Positions 35,366 through 44,345 of a stretch of 55,011 nt of DNA are shown piece after piece; within the stretch, counting starts at the first letter, position 1, and the number at the start of each line of letters is the position of its first letter. The translations under genes were made by a program, and so were the position numbers. The DNA comes from Pedobacter petrophilus. Lineage in GTDB: Bacteria > Bacteroidota > Bacteroidia > Sphingobacteriales > Sphingobacteriaceae. The notes below the pieces were generated by a model. The model saw only the letters and a program-made list of their open reading frames with translations, had not been told where the DNA came from and did no database searches. The stretch spans positions 1 to 55,011 of the forward strand of contig NZ_WKKH01000032.1 in the NCBI RefSeq assembly GCF_009674725.1, in the 5' to 3' direction.

Positions 35366-35956
35366 TTAAGAGATTTCAAAATCTACCCTTAACCTGATAA
35401 TGGCCTGGCGGATTGATGATTTAACACTGCCCAGGGGCATAAGCAATAAACCGGCAATTTCTTCATGCGTGTAGCCTTTATAATAGGCAAGATCCAATAT
35501 GTTACGTTGTTTTTTGTTGAGGTTATTTACCAGTTTTTTGAGTCCGATGGTATCGGTGTTGTAGCTATAGCTGTGATTATTCAATTCCCCGCTTACATCT
35601 TCAATCCTGACGCTGGTAGCTTGAGTCCGACTCGATTTTAACCTCGTATGGTCTATCGCTGCATGCTTTGTGATGTTCATCATCCAGGTGAAAAGACGGG
35701 ATCTTTTCTCATCATATCCCGGCAACCCCTTTTTAATCTTTATAAAAACCTCCTGTAATACATCTTCGGAAGTCTCCTGTTGGTTTATAATTTTCATGAT
35801 CACTCCAAAAAGATTTGCAGCGTACATTTTATATAACTTATTAAAGGCAGGTACACTTTCAGCCCGAAGTCCTGCCAGTAATGCCTTTTCCGAATGATCT
35901 TGATTTAGGACTGATATAATCCTTGTACTTGATTGGGTAAGTATAAATGCGATCAT
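35366..35956 (-). CDS. ECF-type RNA polymerase sigma factor
   Basis: About 196 residues with sigma-70 region 2 (NKLYKMYAANLFGVIMKI...EDVLQEVFIKIKKGLPGYDEKRSRLFTWMMNITKHAAIDHTR) and region 4 (LNKKQRNILDLAYYKGYTHEEIAGLLLMPLGSVKSSIRQAIIRLR). The length and lack of other regions define an ECF factor. No anti-sigma gene follows directly; the DoxX gene is next on the same strand. The first ATG of the frame (35980) overlaps the remnant of a kinase gene, so I place the start at 35956. The true start could be later. Confidence 0.88.
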   Translation of the reverse strand: MIAFILTQSSTRIISVLNQDHSEKALLAGLRAESVPAFNKLYKMYAANLFGVIMKIINQQETSEDVLQEVFIKIKKGLPGYDEKRSRLFTWMMNITKHAAIDHTRLKSSRTQATSVRIEDVSGELNNHSYSYNTDTIGLKKLVNNLNKKQRNILDLAYYKGYTHEEIAGLLLMPLGSVKSSIRQAIIRLRVDFEIS

Positions 35957-36038
35957 GAGCGTCTTTAAGGTGCTCAACAAGAGACTATATAAATAAGTTT
36001 GGTGTATTCCTGTATGTTGTCTTTTCTTACGCTCTGGT

Positions 36039-36179
36039 AATTATAAAAATACATCAATTTTGCGTAATATGCCTTCAGGGCAGTAATTGGTGTTTTTAAT
36101 TCATGGCTTGCTATTGATATAAAATCGTCTTTTTGCTAAATGTGTCGTTGTTTTTTTTGAGTACAGCCGCTAACATCAA
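36039..36179 (-). pseudogene. Fragment of a histidine kinase (HisKA region), frameshifted
   Basis: On the minus strand one frame reads KDDFISIASHELKTPITALKAY (complement of about 36132-36067), an unmistakable kinase phospho-acceptor box. Just upstream a second frame reads LMLAAVLKKNNDTFSK and would join it after a one-base frameshift. Nothing like a HATPase follows, and the frame runs to a stop near 35974. This is a decayed fragment of a kinase gene, similar in its H-box to the intact kinase at 32915. It sits between the YWKNG-repeat lipoprotein gene and the ECF sigma gene. Confidence 0.8.
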
Positions 36180-36184
36180 TAGGT

Positions 36185-37252
36185 TTATTTTTTCACTACA
36201 ATAATTTTGCGGATGAGGGCCGATTGAGATCCGTTGCTTAACGATACTACTGTGCCGTTTTTCCAGTATTGTGCTGTACCTGATCCTCCGTTCGCACCAC
36301 CATCACGGGAACCACCTACATACACATCAGTACCAGATACGGCTATAGAAAATCCGAACGCACTTTCAGGCCCGGTAGATAAGACAACAGGCAAGCCATT
36401 TTTCCAGTATTTAGCCATGATCACATTACTGCCATTTCCTGTTCCATACCCGGCTACATAAACATCATTCCCATTCACGGTAATGGAGTTTCCGGTTACG
36501 TCGGGCGTACCATCATTAATAAGGGTAGGCGTGCCGAGGTTTTTGCTGTAGCGGGTTTGAGATTGGCCGGAGTTGTTATAAGTCTCAGACCATAACAAAT
36601 ATAAATCGCTGCCTGATACCGTTATGGCCTGGTCTGCGGCAGCCACACTACGGTCTGCAAGGTCAAATAGCTGTCCGTTTTTCCAATAAGAGGTGATGGA
36701 ATTCAGCCAATCCAGGTTTCTGCGTTCCCCAATCACATACACATCATTACCAATCAGGGCTATTCCGGTGGCGATGGCCTGCTGATTCCCATCTGTTAAG
36801 ATTGCAGGTGTTCCGTTTTTCCAATACTTCGCCTGGTAAGTTGACTTTCCTGGCGCCATTTCCTGGCCGGCGATATATACATCATTTCCCTGGATAAATA
36901 CATCATTGGCAAAGGCATCCCGGCTTCCATCTGTAAGTGATGTAGCAATACCATTTTTCCAGTATTTGGCAACATATGTTCCTGCCGGATTAATTTCGGA
37001 GCCTACGATATGAACATCGTTGCCCGAAATGGCCATGGCGTTAGCATCTGATGCACCGGAACCGCTTCCAAGGATAACAGCGTTGCCGTTTTTCCAGTAT
37101 TTGGCCACGTAGCCTTCTCTTCCGGCGGCATAGATGTCAAATGATGACTGGTCTAGTTGAGTTGGTTCATCCGCCCCGCCTTTCTTGCAAGCCTGAAATA
37201 TAAGCGTTAGTGTGATTAAAAATGTAAACGCTTTTAGTAAATTATGCTTCAT
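36185..37252 (-). CDS. Lipoprotein with seven YWKNG repeats, 355 aa
   Basis: A lipobox (IFQAC, Cys about 22, then KKGG) is followed by seven repeats of about 48 residues. Each contains G-N/S-D-V-Y-V-A/G-G, then AKYWKNG-x-x-x-x-L, then a short S/D-G-x-x-x-A segment. One repeat is degenerate (RYSKNLG). The regular beta-strand pattern suggests a seven-bladed propeller. The role is unknown. Its end lies 6 bp from the start of the decayed kinase fragment downstream. Confidence 0.85.
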   Translation of the reverse strand: MKHNLLKAFTFLITLTLIFQACKKGGADEPTQLDQSSFDIYAAGREGYVAKYWKNGNAVILGSGSGASDANAMAISGNDVHIVGSEINPAGTYVAKYWKNGIATSLTDGSRDAFANDVFIQGNDVYIAGQEMAPGKSTYQAKYWKNGTPAILTDGNQQAIATGIALIGNDVYVIGERRNLDWLNSITSYWKNGQLFDLADRSVAAADQAITVSGSDLYLLWSETYNNSGQSQTRYSKNLGTPTLINDGTPDVTGNSITVNGNDVYVAGYGTGNGSNVIMAKYWKNGLPVVLSTGPESAFGFSIAVSGTDVYVGGSRDGGANGGSGTAQYWKNGTVVSLSNGSQSALIRKIIVVKK

Positions 37253-37425
37253 AACCGGAGATTGTTTTGAATTTGAACACAGAAAAAGGGATTTAGTTTG
37301 GTAGTGTTAAATATTCGTAATTTTAAAGAGGAATGAAGTAGGGAAGCCGGGGTTGCTGATCTATCCCCGGCAACGGGAATACCACTTTGTTGATCTCTCT
37401 TCAAATCCTGATTCTGCTATTTCTC

Positions 37426-38298
37426 CTAAGAAAAAATACCATTTTGATAATCGTTAAGAAATGCTGAGGTAGTAAGCCCGGTTTGTGTTTTAAAAAAACG
37501 CATTAAATGATTCGGTTCAGAAAAGCTGAGTTCGTTTGCAATTTCGGCAACGGTTTTCCCGGAATGGATTAGATAATTTTTTATTTCGAAGAGCAATCTT
37601 TGCTTCAATAGCTGAGTAGCAGTTACATTAAACTGTTCCTTAACTGCACCATTGATCGTAATACGGCTCACAGACATCAATTCTGCATAATTTTCAATAC
37701 GTTGCATCGTGTGAATATTCGATTCTACCAGCATTTTGAATTGATAAGCGTAGTTATTTTCTGCTCTTTGTAGAGAAAGGCCGTATTGCTGTGCATAAGC
37801 CCGGTTAAATTTTTGCAATAAATAATAGATGAGCGACCGGATGATATGTACACTGTCTGGTCTTGCCTCTATCAGTTCAGTTTTGATTTCAGTAAGTATT
37901 TCACAAGCTTTTTGAATTTCTCCGGCTGTTAATTTCAAACTAAGGGGAAAAGCCAGCTGATAAAAATACAGCAGGCGATAGGTGAATAATTTATCCGAAA
38001 AGAAATCATTCAAGAAATTTTCCTGAAAAACCAATACCGTAAAATCAAGGTTTTCTGCATTCAGCTTCCACCGGCGTTTCTGGAATGCTGAAATAAATAC
38101 AATTGAATTTTCATCGAGATCAATTTTTTGTTGGTTCAGTATTACATGGCCGGTTACCTGTTTAAAAAGTACAATCTCAAAATAATCTGTGTTATAGGTG
38201 TTCGTATCCAGATAACTTTGCGCCACATCTTTTCCGTTCAATACATTGAGCAATACCTCTACGCCGCACTCGGTTTTATGAAATTTAATCGTCTTCAT
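37426..38298 (-). CDS. AraC-family transcriptional regulator, 290 aa
   Basis: An N-terminal cupin-like sensing domain (residues 1-150) is joined to a C-terminal AraC double helix-turn-helix (about 190-285). The second HTH is very clear: HSGKTVAEIANELSFSEPNHLMRFFKTQTGLTTSAF. The gene diverges from the metallo-hydrolase gene at 38503 over 204 bp, so that gene is its most likely target. The ligand is unknown. Confidence 0.9.
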   Translation of the reverse strand: MKTIKFHKTECGVEVLLNVLNGKDVAQSYLDTNTYNTDYFEIVLFKQVTGHVILNQQKIDLDENSIVFISAFQKRRWKLNAENLDFTVLVFQENFLNDFFSDKLFTYRLLYFYQLAFPLSLKLTAGEIQKACEILTEIKTELIEARPDSVHIIRSLIYYLLQKFNRAYAQQYGLSLQRAENNYAYQFKMLVESNIHTMQRIENYAELMSVSRITINGAVKEQFNVTATQLLKQRLLFEIKNYLIHSGKTVAEIANELSFSEPNHLMRFFKTQTGLTTSAFLNDYQNGIFS

Positions 38299-38502
38299 TC
38301 TTCTTAATGGTGCAAAGATATAGGTTATGCTTTCATTCGTGCAGGGCCTTACTGGTTAAGGCTTGATTTATATTTCCAAATCTGCTGCTTATCAAAATGG
38401 TAGCTTTTCTGCCTGATTTGGTATCCTGTAACTGTAATTGATTAGCGAATTTTGTTCTTATTAAATAAGGGAAATAACCTGGTAAAAATACTATTTAAAA
38501 TC

Positions 38503-39342
38503 ATGAAAAAGATCATCTTATCCGTTGTCCTGTCGATAACATCTATCATCGCATTCAGTCAGAATAACGCTAGTTCAAAACCCAGTATTCAGCTGGTCCG
38601 GAATGCCACACTAATCATTCATTACGCCGGTCATAAAATCCTGGTAGACCCGATGCTGTCTGCAAAAGGTGAGATTGAATCCTGGGCTGGTATTGCCAGA
38701 AACCCAACTGTTGATTTAAAACTTACCACTCAGCAGATCACTGACAGTGTTGATCTGGTATTGGTTTCCCATACTCATGCAGACCATTTCGATGATGCTG
38801 CGGACAGGATTTTAGAAAAATCTGTAAAAATCATTAATCAGCCCGCAGACAGCATATTCTTTGCTTCCAAAGGATATTTGAATGCGCAAACACTTGAGCA
38901 CAATACAAAATGGGCAAATATTAATATTGAAAGAGTTAATGGAGCGCATGGCTCTGGCAAGGTGCTGGAAATGATGGGCAAGACTTCAGGCTTTATTTTA
39001 AGTGCCGCTGGACAGCCTACCATTTACATTATGGGAGATGCAATCTGGACGGATCAAATCAAAGAAAACATCAATAGAATCAATCCGGGTTTTATAGTCG
39101 TAAATTCTGGCGGTGCTCAGATTAAAGGCTTTGAAAATGTACCGATCATTATGGATGAAAAACAGACTATGAACCTGATCGCTTCAAGTGGCAGGGCAAA
39201 AGTTATTGCAGTTCACATGGATGCACTGGATCATTGCAGAACCACCAGAGTTACACTACGGAAGGAAGCAGAAAAAAATGGTATTGGTAAAGATAAACTC
39301 ATCATACTGAAAGATACAGAGGTAATTAACCTTTTAAAATAA
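38503..39342 (+). CDS. Exported metallo-beta-lactamase-fold hydrolase, 279 aa
   Basis: The ATG at 38503 begins a signal peptide (IIAFSQ, about residue 19). The metal-binding motif SHTHADHFDD (His-x-His-x-Asp-His) is intact, with GDAIW (Asp) and VHMDALDH (His) completing the set. The arrangement is close to the UlaG-like/beta-lactamase-superfamily-2 enzymes. It probably works in the periplasm on an ester, lactone or phosphodiester, but the substrate is not evident. It diverges from the AraC regulator, which may control it. A hairpin terminator follows 8 bp after the stop. Confidence 0.9.
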   Translation: MKKIILSVVLSITSIIAFSQNNASSKPSIQLVRNATLIIHYAGHKILVDPMLSAKGEIESWAGIARNPTVDLKLTTQQITDSVDLVLVSHTHADHFDDAADRILEKSVKIINQPADSIFFASKGYLNAQTLEHNTKWANINIERVNGAHGSGKVLEMMGKTSGFILSAAGQPTIYIMGDAIWTDQIKENINRINPGFIVVNSGGAQIKGFENVPIIMDEKQTMNLIASSGRAKVIAVHMDALDHCRTTRVTLRKEAEKNGIGKDKLIILKDTEVINLLK

Positions 39343-39350
39343 TTAGCATT

Positions 39351-39380
39351 GGGCAAATCTTAAAGGTTTGCCCTTCTTGT
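39351..39380 (+). terminator. Rho-independent terminator after the metallo-hydrolase gene
   Basis: GGGCAAA (39351-39357) pairs with TTTGCCC (39367-39373), followed by TTCTTGT. A purine-only stretch of GA repeats lies further on, near 39520-39540, before the convergent kinase gene. Confidence 0.75.
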
Positions 39381-39562
39381 AATGAGCAGTGCTAATTTTC
39401 AAAAAGTCTTCTTTTATCAATACGGTTGGTTTAGATTAGCCTAAATTTATCCTTCATTACGATTAAAGTATATTATTTAACACCACTGGTATGGATTGGG
39501 GCTGCAAATGATAAGGAAGAGAGAGAGAGAGGAGGATGGAGGAGCACAAATACCGGGGCAGA

Positions 39563-40915
39563 CTATGCCTTTGCGCCCGATGACATCCCCGAAAAATTTC
39601 CCTCTATTTTCTTGAACTGAATTTCAAACGTAGTCCCCCGTGTTAATTTTGATTGAACCTGTAACTTTAAATCAAGATATATAGCTATACTTTTTACAAT
39701 TGCCAAACCAAGGCCGTAACCTGTATTTGCTGAACTATTAGATTTATTAAACCGGTTAAACATCTGTCTGGTTTCTTCTTCAGTCATCCCCATTCCGGTA
39801 TCTTCGATAAGAATACTATAGTCCTTACCTTTCAATGTATCAGAAATTACAATACTGCCGTTCTTCTTATTGAATTTAATGGCATTGTGGATTATATTAT
39901 AAAATAACTGAAATAATAGGTCGTGATTAAGATTGTCAAAAGCAAAGGAATGACTTAATTTAACCTCCATATTGATGTTGTTTTCCTCCATCCTATGGCT
40001 GATCTCCTCGATAATCTCATTAATAATCTTTGCCGGTTCAACCCGCTCTTTTTTAATAAATTGCGCATTATCTATTCTTGATATCAATAAAAGGGATCTG
40101 GAAATCTTTTTTAAGCGCTCCAAAGTTTTCATCATTTCCACAATAGACTGCTGAACCTGATGGGAAGTAGATTCATCGACTAAAAGATTTTCCATTTTAT
40201 TCTGAAGGATACTTATAGGCGTAAGGAATTCATGTGATGCATTTGCCGTGAACTCCCTTTCTTTTGCGAAGGCTTCATTAATTTGATTCATCAACGAAAT
40301 AAGGGATTCATCCAGATAATTGAAATCTGATGTCGTTGTTTTTACCCTTGTTTGGTTTTCTATAAATGGAAATTTGCTGTTGACGAGCCTTTTTTTAATG
40401 ATCTGACCCAGTGGACGTATCAATCTCCGTGTAAATATCAGGTCGCTGAAGATGCTAATGGCAATCAGGAGAACCAGCACATAAACTGCAAATTTTTGAA
40501 GAGAATCATTATAAAGGTTGATGCTGGCCGTTGTTTTCCCGATTTCTAAAAGGTAATTACGTCCTTTGAACCCGAAGGTAGCACTCAAAACGCGGTAACT
40601 GAGGGTATCGGTTTCTACAATTCTCTTTGTCGTTCTTATGGTATCCAGGTGGAGTGAAACCGGTGCTTTTTCGATCGCAATATATTCATCCTTAAGCATG
40701 GTATAACTCCCATAGCTGTTTTCGCCGGCGAGGTAAGTCTCTACACCGTTTTTGCCAATATTTGCCATAACTTTTTTACGCTGTCCTTCCAGCGAAAAAT
40801 TAGTGAAATCAGAGGCAATCCGGTTCACTACCAAGGGTAGAATGGCAACAAATAAGGCACCCAGGGCCAGCTTGGATCCTGCGATGAAAAAAATCAGTTT
40901 ACTGGAAAGTTTCAA
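39563..40915 (-). CDS. Membrane sensor histidine kinase, 450 aa
   Basis: Two transmembrane helices (about residues 7-29 and 138-158) enclose a periplasmic sensor of about 110 residues. A HAMP-like linker, HisKA with NASHEFLTPIS (phospho-accepting His about 227) and a HATPase (HNAIKFN, DTGMGM, GYGLGLAI) follow. It is the partner of the response regulator with which it overlaps by 4 bp (ATGA). The phospho-acceptor motif HEFLTP is the variant common in this branch of Bacteroidota kinases. The signal is unknown; neighbouring outer-membrane and envelope genes suggest envelope sensing. Confidence 0.93.
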   Translation of the reverse strand: MKLSSKLIFFIAGSKLALGALFVAILPLVVNRIASDFTNFSLEGQRKKVMANIGKNGVETYLAGENSYGSYTMLKDEYIAIEKAPVSLHLDTIRTTKRIVETDTLSYRVLSATFGFKGRNYLLEIGKTTASINLYNDSLQKFAVYVLVLLIAISIFSDLIFTRRLIRPLGQIIKKRLVNSKFPFIENQTRVKTTTSDFNYLDESLISLMNQINEAFAKEREFTANASHEFLTPISILQNKMENLLVDESTSHQVQQSIVEMMKTLERLKKISRSLLLISRIDNAQFIKKERVEPAKIINEIIEEISHRMEENNINMEVKLSHSFAFDNLNHDLLFQLFYNIIHNAIKFNKKNGSIVISDTLKGKDYSILIEDTGMGMTEEETRQMFNRFNKSNSSANTGYGLGLAIVKSIAIYLDLKLQVQSKLTRGTTFEIQFKKIEGNFSGMSSGAKA

Positions 40916-41589
40916 TGCTTTCTAATTCTATAGCCAACACCCCTAACTGTTTCCAGCCATTCGGTAGGCGCATAAGCGTTCAATTTTTTACGAATATTTT
41001 TTATATGTGCATCAATGTAATTTGAATCGTAATCATCATCTGCGAAAGTACCCCAGATGTGCTCACTTAGCTGACCTCTGGTCAAAACCATATTTTTATG
41101 CAGGAACAGATAGCTTACCAAATCAAATTCCTTACGAGAGAGCTCTATACTGATATCCTGGAAGACCATAAACCGTTTTTGCAGGTCAATCAAAAATTCG
41201 CCAATGGATTGAAGCTCTTGTTCAATCTTAAATTTTCTTCTGGAAATGGCCTGCATCCTGGAATGAAGTTCCGGTAGGAAAAATGGTTTAGAAAGGTAAT
41301 CGTCAGCACCCATGTCAAGCCCCGTCACTCTATCCTCCAGCCTGCCTCGTGCAGTAATAATAATATATGCTGCGTCAGGATTACTGCGCTTGGCATTTCT
41401 CAGCAACTCCAGCCCGTCCCCACCAGGAAGTCCCAAGTCAATTAAGATGTAATCGTAAAGACCGGCGGTTAACTTTTTCAGGCCATCATTAAAAGTATGG
41501 GCCAGCTCACATATGAAAAATGCTTTTTTCAAGAACACCTCCATTTCGTAGGCCAGCGTTTTCTCGTCTTCAATTATCAATACCTTCAT
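40912..41589 (-). CDS. OmpR-family response regulator, 225 aa
   Basis: From the ATG at 41589 the protein has a receiver domain (Glu7/Asp8/Glu9 acidic patch, phospho-accepting Asp51 in LIDLGLP, DYLSKPF) and a C-terminal winged helix (SRKEFDLVSYLF...NYIDAHIKNIRKKL...ETVRGVGYRIR). A longer frame to 41619 would overlap the outer-membrane protein gene, so I use the shorter start. It very likely binds the four direct TTTCATGTT half-sites at 42858-42912, upstream of its own operon and of the divergent genes. Confidence 0.93.
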   Translation of the reverse strand: MKVLIIEDEKTLAYEMEVFLKKAFFICELAHTFNDGLKKLTAGLYDYILIDLGLPGGDGLELLRNAKRSNPDAAYIIITARGRLEDRVTGLDMGADDYLSKPFFLPELHSRMQAISRRKFKIEQELQSIGEFLIDLQKRFMVFQDISIELSRKEFDLVSYLFLHKNMVLTRGQLSEHIWGTFADDDYDSNYIDAHIKNIRKKLNAYAPTEWLETVRGVGYRIRKH

Positions 41590-41590
41590 A

Positions 41591-42436
41591 TCAAAGCTGG
41601 TAATATATCGAAAGGCCAAAGAATGATTGATGAGCTTTGCTATCGGCTTCGGCTCTATAGCTCAGAACCGAAAATTGGTAGCTCAGCTCTGCAAGGTAAT
41701 TTCCCCTGCTTAAGACTAGTGGTAGTTTAAGGGAGTATGCAAAAATATGGAAACTGTTTCTTAACGTTTCTACAACTGTTCCAGTTTGCGAATTTACGAT
41801 TCCAGGTGCTGAACCACTTTTTCCATTGCCGGCAGAATTGCTGCGTTTACGCTTTTCGATGAGGTAGGTTTCATAAAAGTTAGTGGTTCCTGCAGTGATC
41901 TCGAGTGCAGGTTCAATTGAGATCGTATTCTTATCATTAAACAAATTCCCAAGTTCAATTTCTTTAGAATTAGCCAAGCTTACAAAAAAGTCGTTTTGTT
42001 TGCCAAAAGCATAGTCAAGGTTAAGGGCAGATTTGAAAACAGGCCAGTTTTTGGTGATGGAGGAATTAATATTATTGGCATTCGAGGCTTGCAGGAGGGG
42101 AGAGCTGGCTGGAAAAAAGGAGTGGGTATAGGCTAGCCCTACATTGAGGCTTTCTGATAAATCATGTTCATAACCTATTCCAAGGTCAGTTTCAGAAATT
42201 CCTGAACCATAGGTTAGCAAACGGTAAGCACCTGCTGAAAAGTATAGACCAATAGGTAACGTGAAGGTCGCATTCGCCAGAATATAAGGATATTTTTCGC
42301 TGGTAACCTGCCCATAATAATTGATGTTGCTGTTATAAATAGCAGCGAATGTAATGGTTGCCCTTGAAGAGTCTTGCTGGGCGAAGCATGCAGACCCGGC
42401 CAGACAGAATATTAATGTAAAGAGCATTTTTCTCAT
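41591..42436 (-). CDS. Outer-membrane beta-barrel protein, 281 aa
   Basis: A signal peptide (ACFAQ, about residue 19) and regularly spaced amphipathic strands (SAGAYRLLTYG, SLNVGLAYTHSFFP, LAELSYQFSVLSY) suggest a small outer-membrane barrel. The C-terminus ends in YYQL. I do not recognise a specific family. It lies in the operon with the two-component genes, 2 bp upstream of the regulator's start, and 9 bp after the short basic protein gene. Confidence 0.7.
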   Translation of the reverse strand: MRKMLFTLIFCLAGSACFAQQDSSRATITFAAIYNSNINYYGQVTSEKYPYILANATFTLPIGLYFSAGAYRLLTYGSGISETDLGIGYEHDLSESLNVGLAYTHSFFPASSPLLQASNANNINSSITKNWPVFKSALNLDYAFGKQNDFFVSLANSKEIELGNLFNDKNTISIEPALEITAGTTNFYETYLIEKRKRSNSAGNGKSGSAPGIVNSQTGTVVETLRNSFHIFAYSLKLPLVLSRGNYLAELSYQFSVLSYRAEADSKAHQSFFGLSIYYQL

Positions 42437-42445
42437 ATTTTTCCT

Positions 42446-42766
42446 TTATGGCCTTTTGATCCTGGGGCGAATGATTTTAATTGGCTTTACCTTTACATGA
42501 GGTTTCACCGCCAGGGGTTTCATTTGTCTTTTTGCTTTCGGTACCTGCTTTATTTCTACTTCGGCTTTGTTTTTTTTTGAAGTTTTCTTATCCTGCTGCT
42601 CTTGTTGCTGGTTTGATTGTAATGGTAATGAGTCTAACCTGCTTTCTACATAAAGGCTTAAATTGCCTGGAAGGTTAATTTTCATATTTGTCTTTTTTGC
42701 AAAGCCATTTAATGAAAGTGATAGGATAATGCTCGTAGTAAAAGAAACGAAACTGATTATTCTCAT
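42446..42766 (-). CDS. Small exported basic protein, 106 aa
   Basis: A signal peptide (to about residue 23) is followed by a polar, Gln-rich stretch and a very basic C-terminus (PHVKVKPIKIIRPRIKRP), with a run of KK pairs. No known family. It is the first gene of the minus-strand operon with the outer-membrane protein and the two-component system. Its promoter region holds the four-half-site operator shared with the divergent genes. It may bind acidic envelope material, but that is speculation. Confidence 0.65.
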   Translation of the reverse strand: MRIISFVSFTTSIILSLSLNGFAKKTNMKINLPGNLSLYVESRLDSLPLQSNQQQEQQDKKTSKKNKAEVEIKQVPKAKRQMKPLAVKPHVKVKPIKIIRPRIKRP

Positions 42767-42857
42767 GTGAGTAAATATATAAAAAGTTTCCCTTGAAAAA
42801 CTTTAGTGGTGTACATTCTAAGATGGAGTGAAAACGAACGCTCAAAGCTAAACGTAG

Positions 42858-42912
42858 AAGATGAAAAGAACATGAAAAAAATAAATTAAAAATTTCATGT
42901 TCTTTTCATGTT
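42858..42912. promoter_or_regulatory. Four-half-site operator between divergent operons
   Basis: A perfect 17-bp inverted repeat (ATGAAAAGAACATGAAA at 42861-42877, TTTCATGTTCTTTTCAT at 42893-42909) is separated by 15 A/T bases. Inside the right arm TTTCATGTT occurs twice, at 42893 and 42904, exactly 11 bp apart; the left arm holds AACATGAAA and AAGATGAAA, 11 bp apart. Two 11-bp direct repeats in mirror arrangement are the expected site for two dimers of an OmpR-type regulator acting on both directions. Confidence 0.75.
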
Positions 42913-42960
42913 GGCGGTACAATTTTGAGCTTTAAGATAATGATAACTAAATCTACTATT

Positions 42961-43764
42961 ATGAAAACAAAATTTGCACATATCTTATTAATCTCTGCCG
43001 GGCTGTTGATTACAGCTGGCGTGGCGGGGTGTAAAAAAGATGCTGATTCGTCAACTGAAGGGTCCACAAAAATCAATATCAAAATGACCGATGCACCCGG
43101 AAGTTTCGATAAAATTAATTTAAGCGTTAAAGAAATTGTGCTGGTTTCGGGTGATAAGCCTTATACTTTTGCCGTAAACACCGGAATATTTAATATCTTA
43201 AACTTTAGAATAGGTACAGCGAACCCTGATATTCTTGTGGCATCAGGCGATATGCCAAGTGGTGATATCACAGAAATTAGACTGGTGCTGAACGATAACG
43301 GGAATACAATTGTGGTAAATGGCATTGAACAGGAGCTGAAAACCCCTAGTGCGCAAAGTTCTGGTTGGAAAGTGAAATTGACCGCTAATCCAAACCTGGT
43401 AGCCGGGGTTGCATACACTTTATTGTTGGATTTTGATGCAGCAAAATCAATTGTAAGCGCTGGAAACGGGAAGTATCTGTTGAAACCGGTTGTCCGGGGT
43501 CTTACCGCTGCCACATCCGGAGTAATTTCGGGAACTGTATTGCCTTTGGCCAGCCATCCGGAAGTACTTGTTATTGCGGGAACTGATACCATTGGAACAG
43601 TAGCTGATCCTTTAAGTGGTAAGTTTACCGTTGGCGGACTGGCAGCTGGGAGCTACAGGGTTAAATTTACACCATTAGCAGGCTATAGAGATAGTACAAT
43701 CAGCGCGGTAAATGTAAGCCTTGGACAGAATACAGCAATGGGTGTCATCACCCTCAGACAATAA
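42961..43764 (+). CDS. DUF4382-domain lipoprotein, 267 aa
   Basis: The ATG at 42961 begins a lipoprotein signal (AGVAGC, Cys about 23, then KKDAD). An upstream TTG-initiated frame has no support. Residues about 33-180 form the DUF4382 domain (INIKMTDAPGSFDKINLSVKEIVL; the MTDAPG motif), followed by a carboxypeptidase-regulatory-like beta-sandwich (GVISGTVLPL...GSYRVKFTPLAGY). The function is unknown. It diverges from the two-component operon across the shared operator and is followed 31 bp later by a secreted protein gene. Confidence 0.88.
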   Translation: MKTKFAHILLISAGLLITAGVAGCKKDADSSTEGSTKINIKMTDAPGSFDKINLSVKEIVLVSGDKPYTFAVNTGIFNILNFRIGTANPDILVASGDMPSGDITEIRLVLNDNGNTIVVNGIEQELKTPSAQSSGWKVKLTANPNLVAGVAYTLLLDFDAAKSIVSAGNGKYLLKPVVRGLTAATSGVISGTVLPLASHPEVLVIAGTDTIGTVADPLSGKFTVGGLAAGSYRVKFTPLAGYRDSTISAVNVSLGQNTAMGVITLRQ

Positions 43765-43795
43765 ATATCATCAGGTAACTATTAAATTCGAAAAC

Positions 43796-44323
43796 ATGAA
43801 AAAGCTAATTATGATGCTAGGCTTAATTGCCGGGTTAATGTACTCGCAAAAGGTCAATGCGCAGTTGAATGTAAACGTCAACATCGGTGCCCAGCCGCTT
43901 TGGGGCCCAGTGGGATATGATCACGTTGATTACTACTATCTTCCCGATGTGGATAGTTATTATAGCGTACCCCAGCGCCAGTTCATATATTTAGATGGGA
44001 ATAGTTGGGCATTTGGTCCATCACTCCCTTCAAGATATGGCAACTACGATTTATATAATGGTTATAAAGTTGTCGTTAATTCACCAAAACCTTATCTGCA
44101 CCACAACGATTATAAGGTTAAGTATGCCAAATTTAAAGGGAAGAGCGGACAGGCAATAATTTCCAAAAGTAAAAATCCAAAATATTTTGTGGTAAAAGGG
44201 CACCCTGGCAAGGGTTTTAAACAAGCAGGTTATTCCCCTGGAAACGGAAAGGGTAAACAAAAGGTTCAGGACAATAAGATGGGAAGAGGTAATTCCAAGG
44301 GAAACGGTAAAGGAAAACATTAA
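43796..44323 (+). CDS. Secreted Gly/Lys-rich protein, 175 aa
   Basis: The ATG at 43796 begins a signal peptide (NAQLN, about residue 24). The mature N-terminal half (VGYDHVDYYYLPDVDSYYSVPQRQFIYL) follows a Tyr-rich pattern seen in many small secreted Bacteroidota proteins, and the C-terminal third is highly basic and glycine-rich (GNGKGKQK, GNSKGNGKGKH). It may associate with acidic surface polymer. It is in the same transcription unit as the DUF4382 lipoprotein and ends at a strong terminator. The role is unknown. Confidence 0.75.
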   Translation: MKKLIMMLGLIAGLMYSQKVNAQLNVNVNIGAQPLWGPVGYDHVDYYYLPDVDSYYSVPQRQFIYLDGNSWAFGPSLPSRYGNYDLYNGYKVVVNSPKPYLHHNDYKVKYAKFKGKSGQAIISKSKNPKYFVVKGHPGKGFKQAGYSPGNGKGKQKVQDNKMGRGNSKGNGKGKH

Positions 44324-44345
44324 CCCAGTGATAGCAGTCAGGCAC

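Noticed and set aside
39519..39543. GA-rich purine run near the kinase gene end
   Set aside because: A simple low-complexity stretch in a convergent gap; nothing suggests function.
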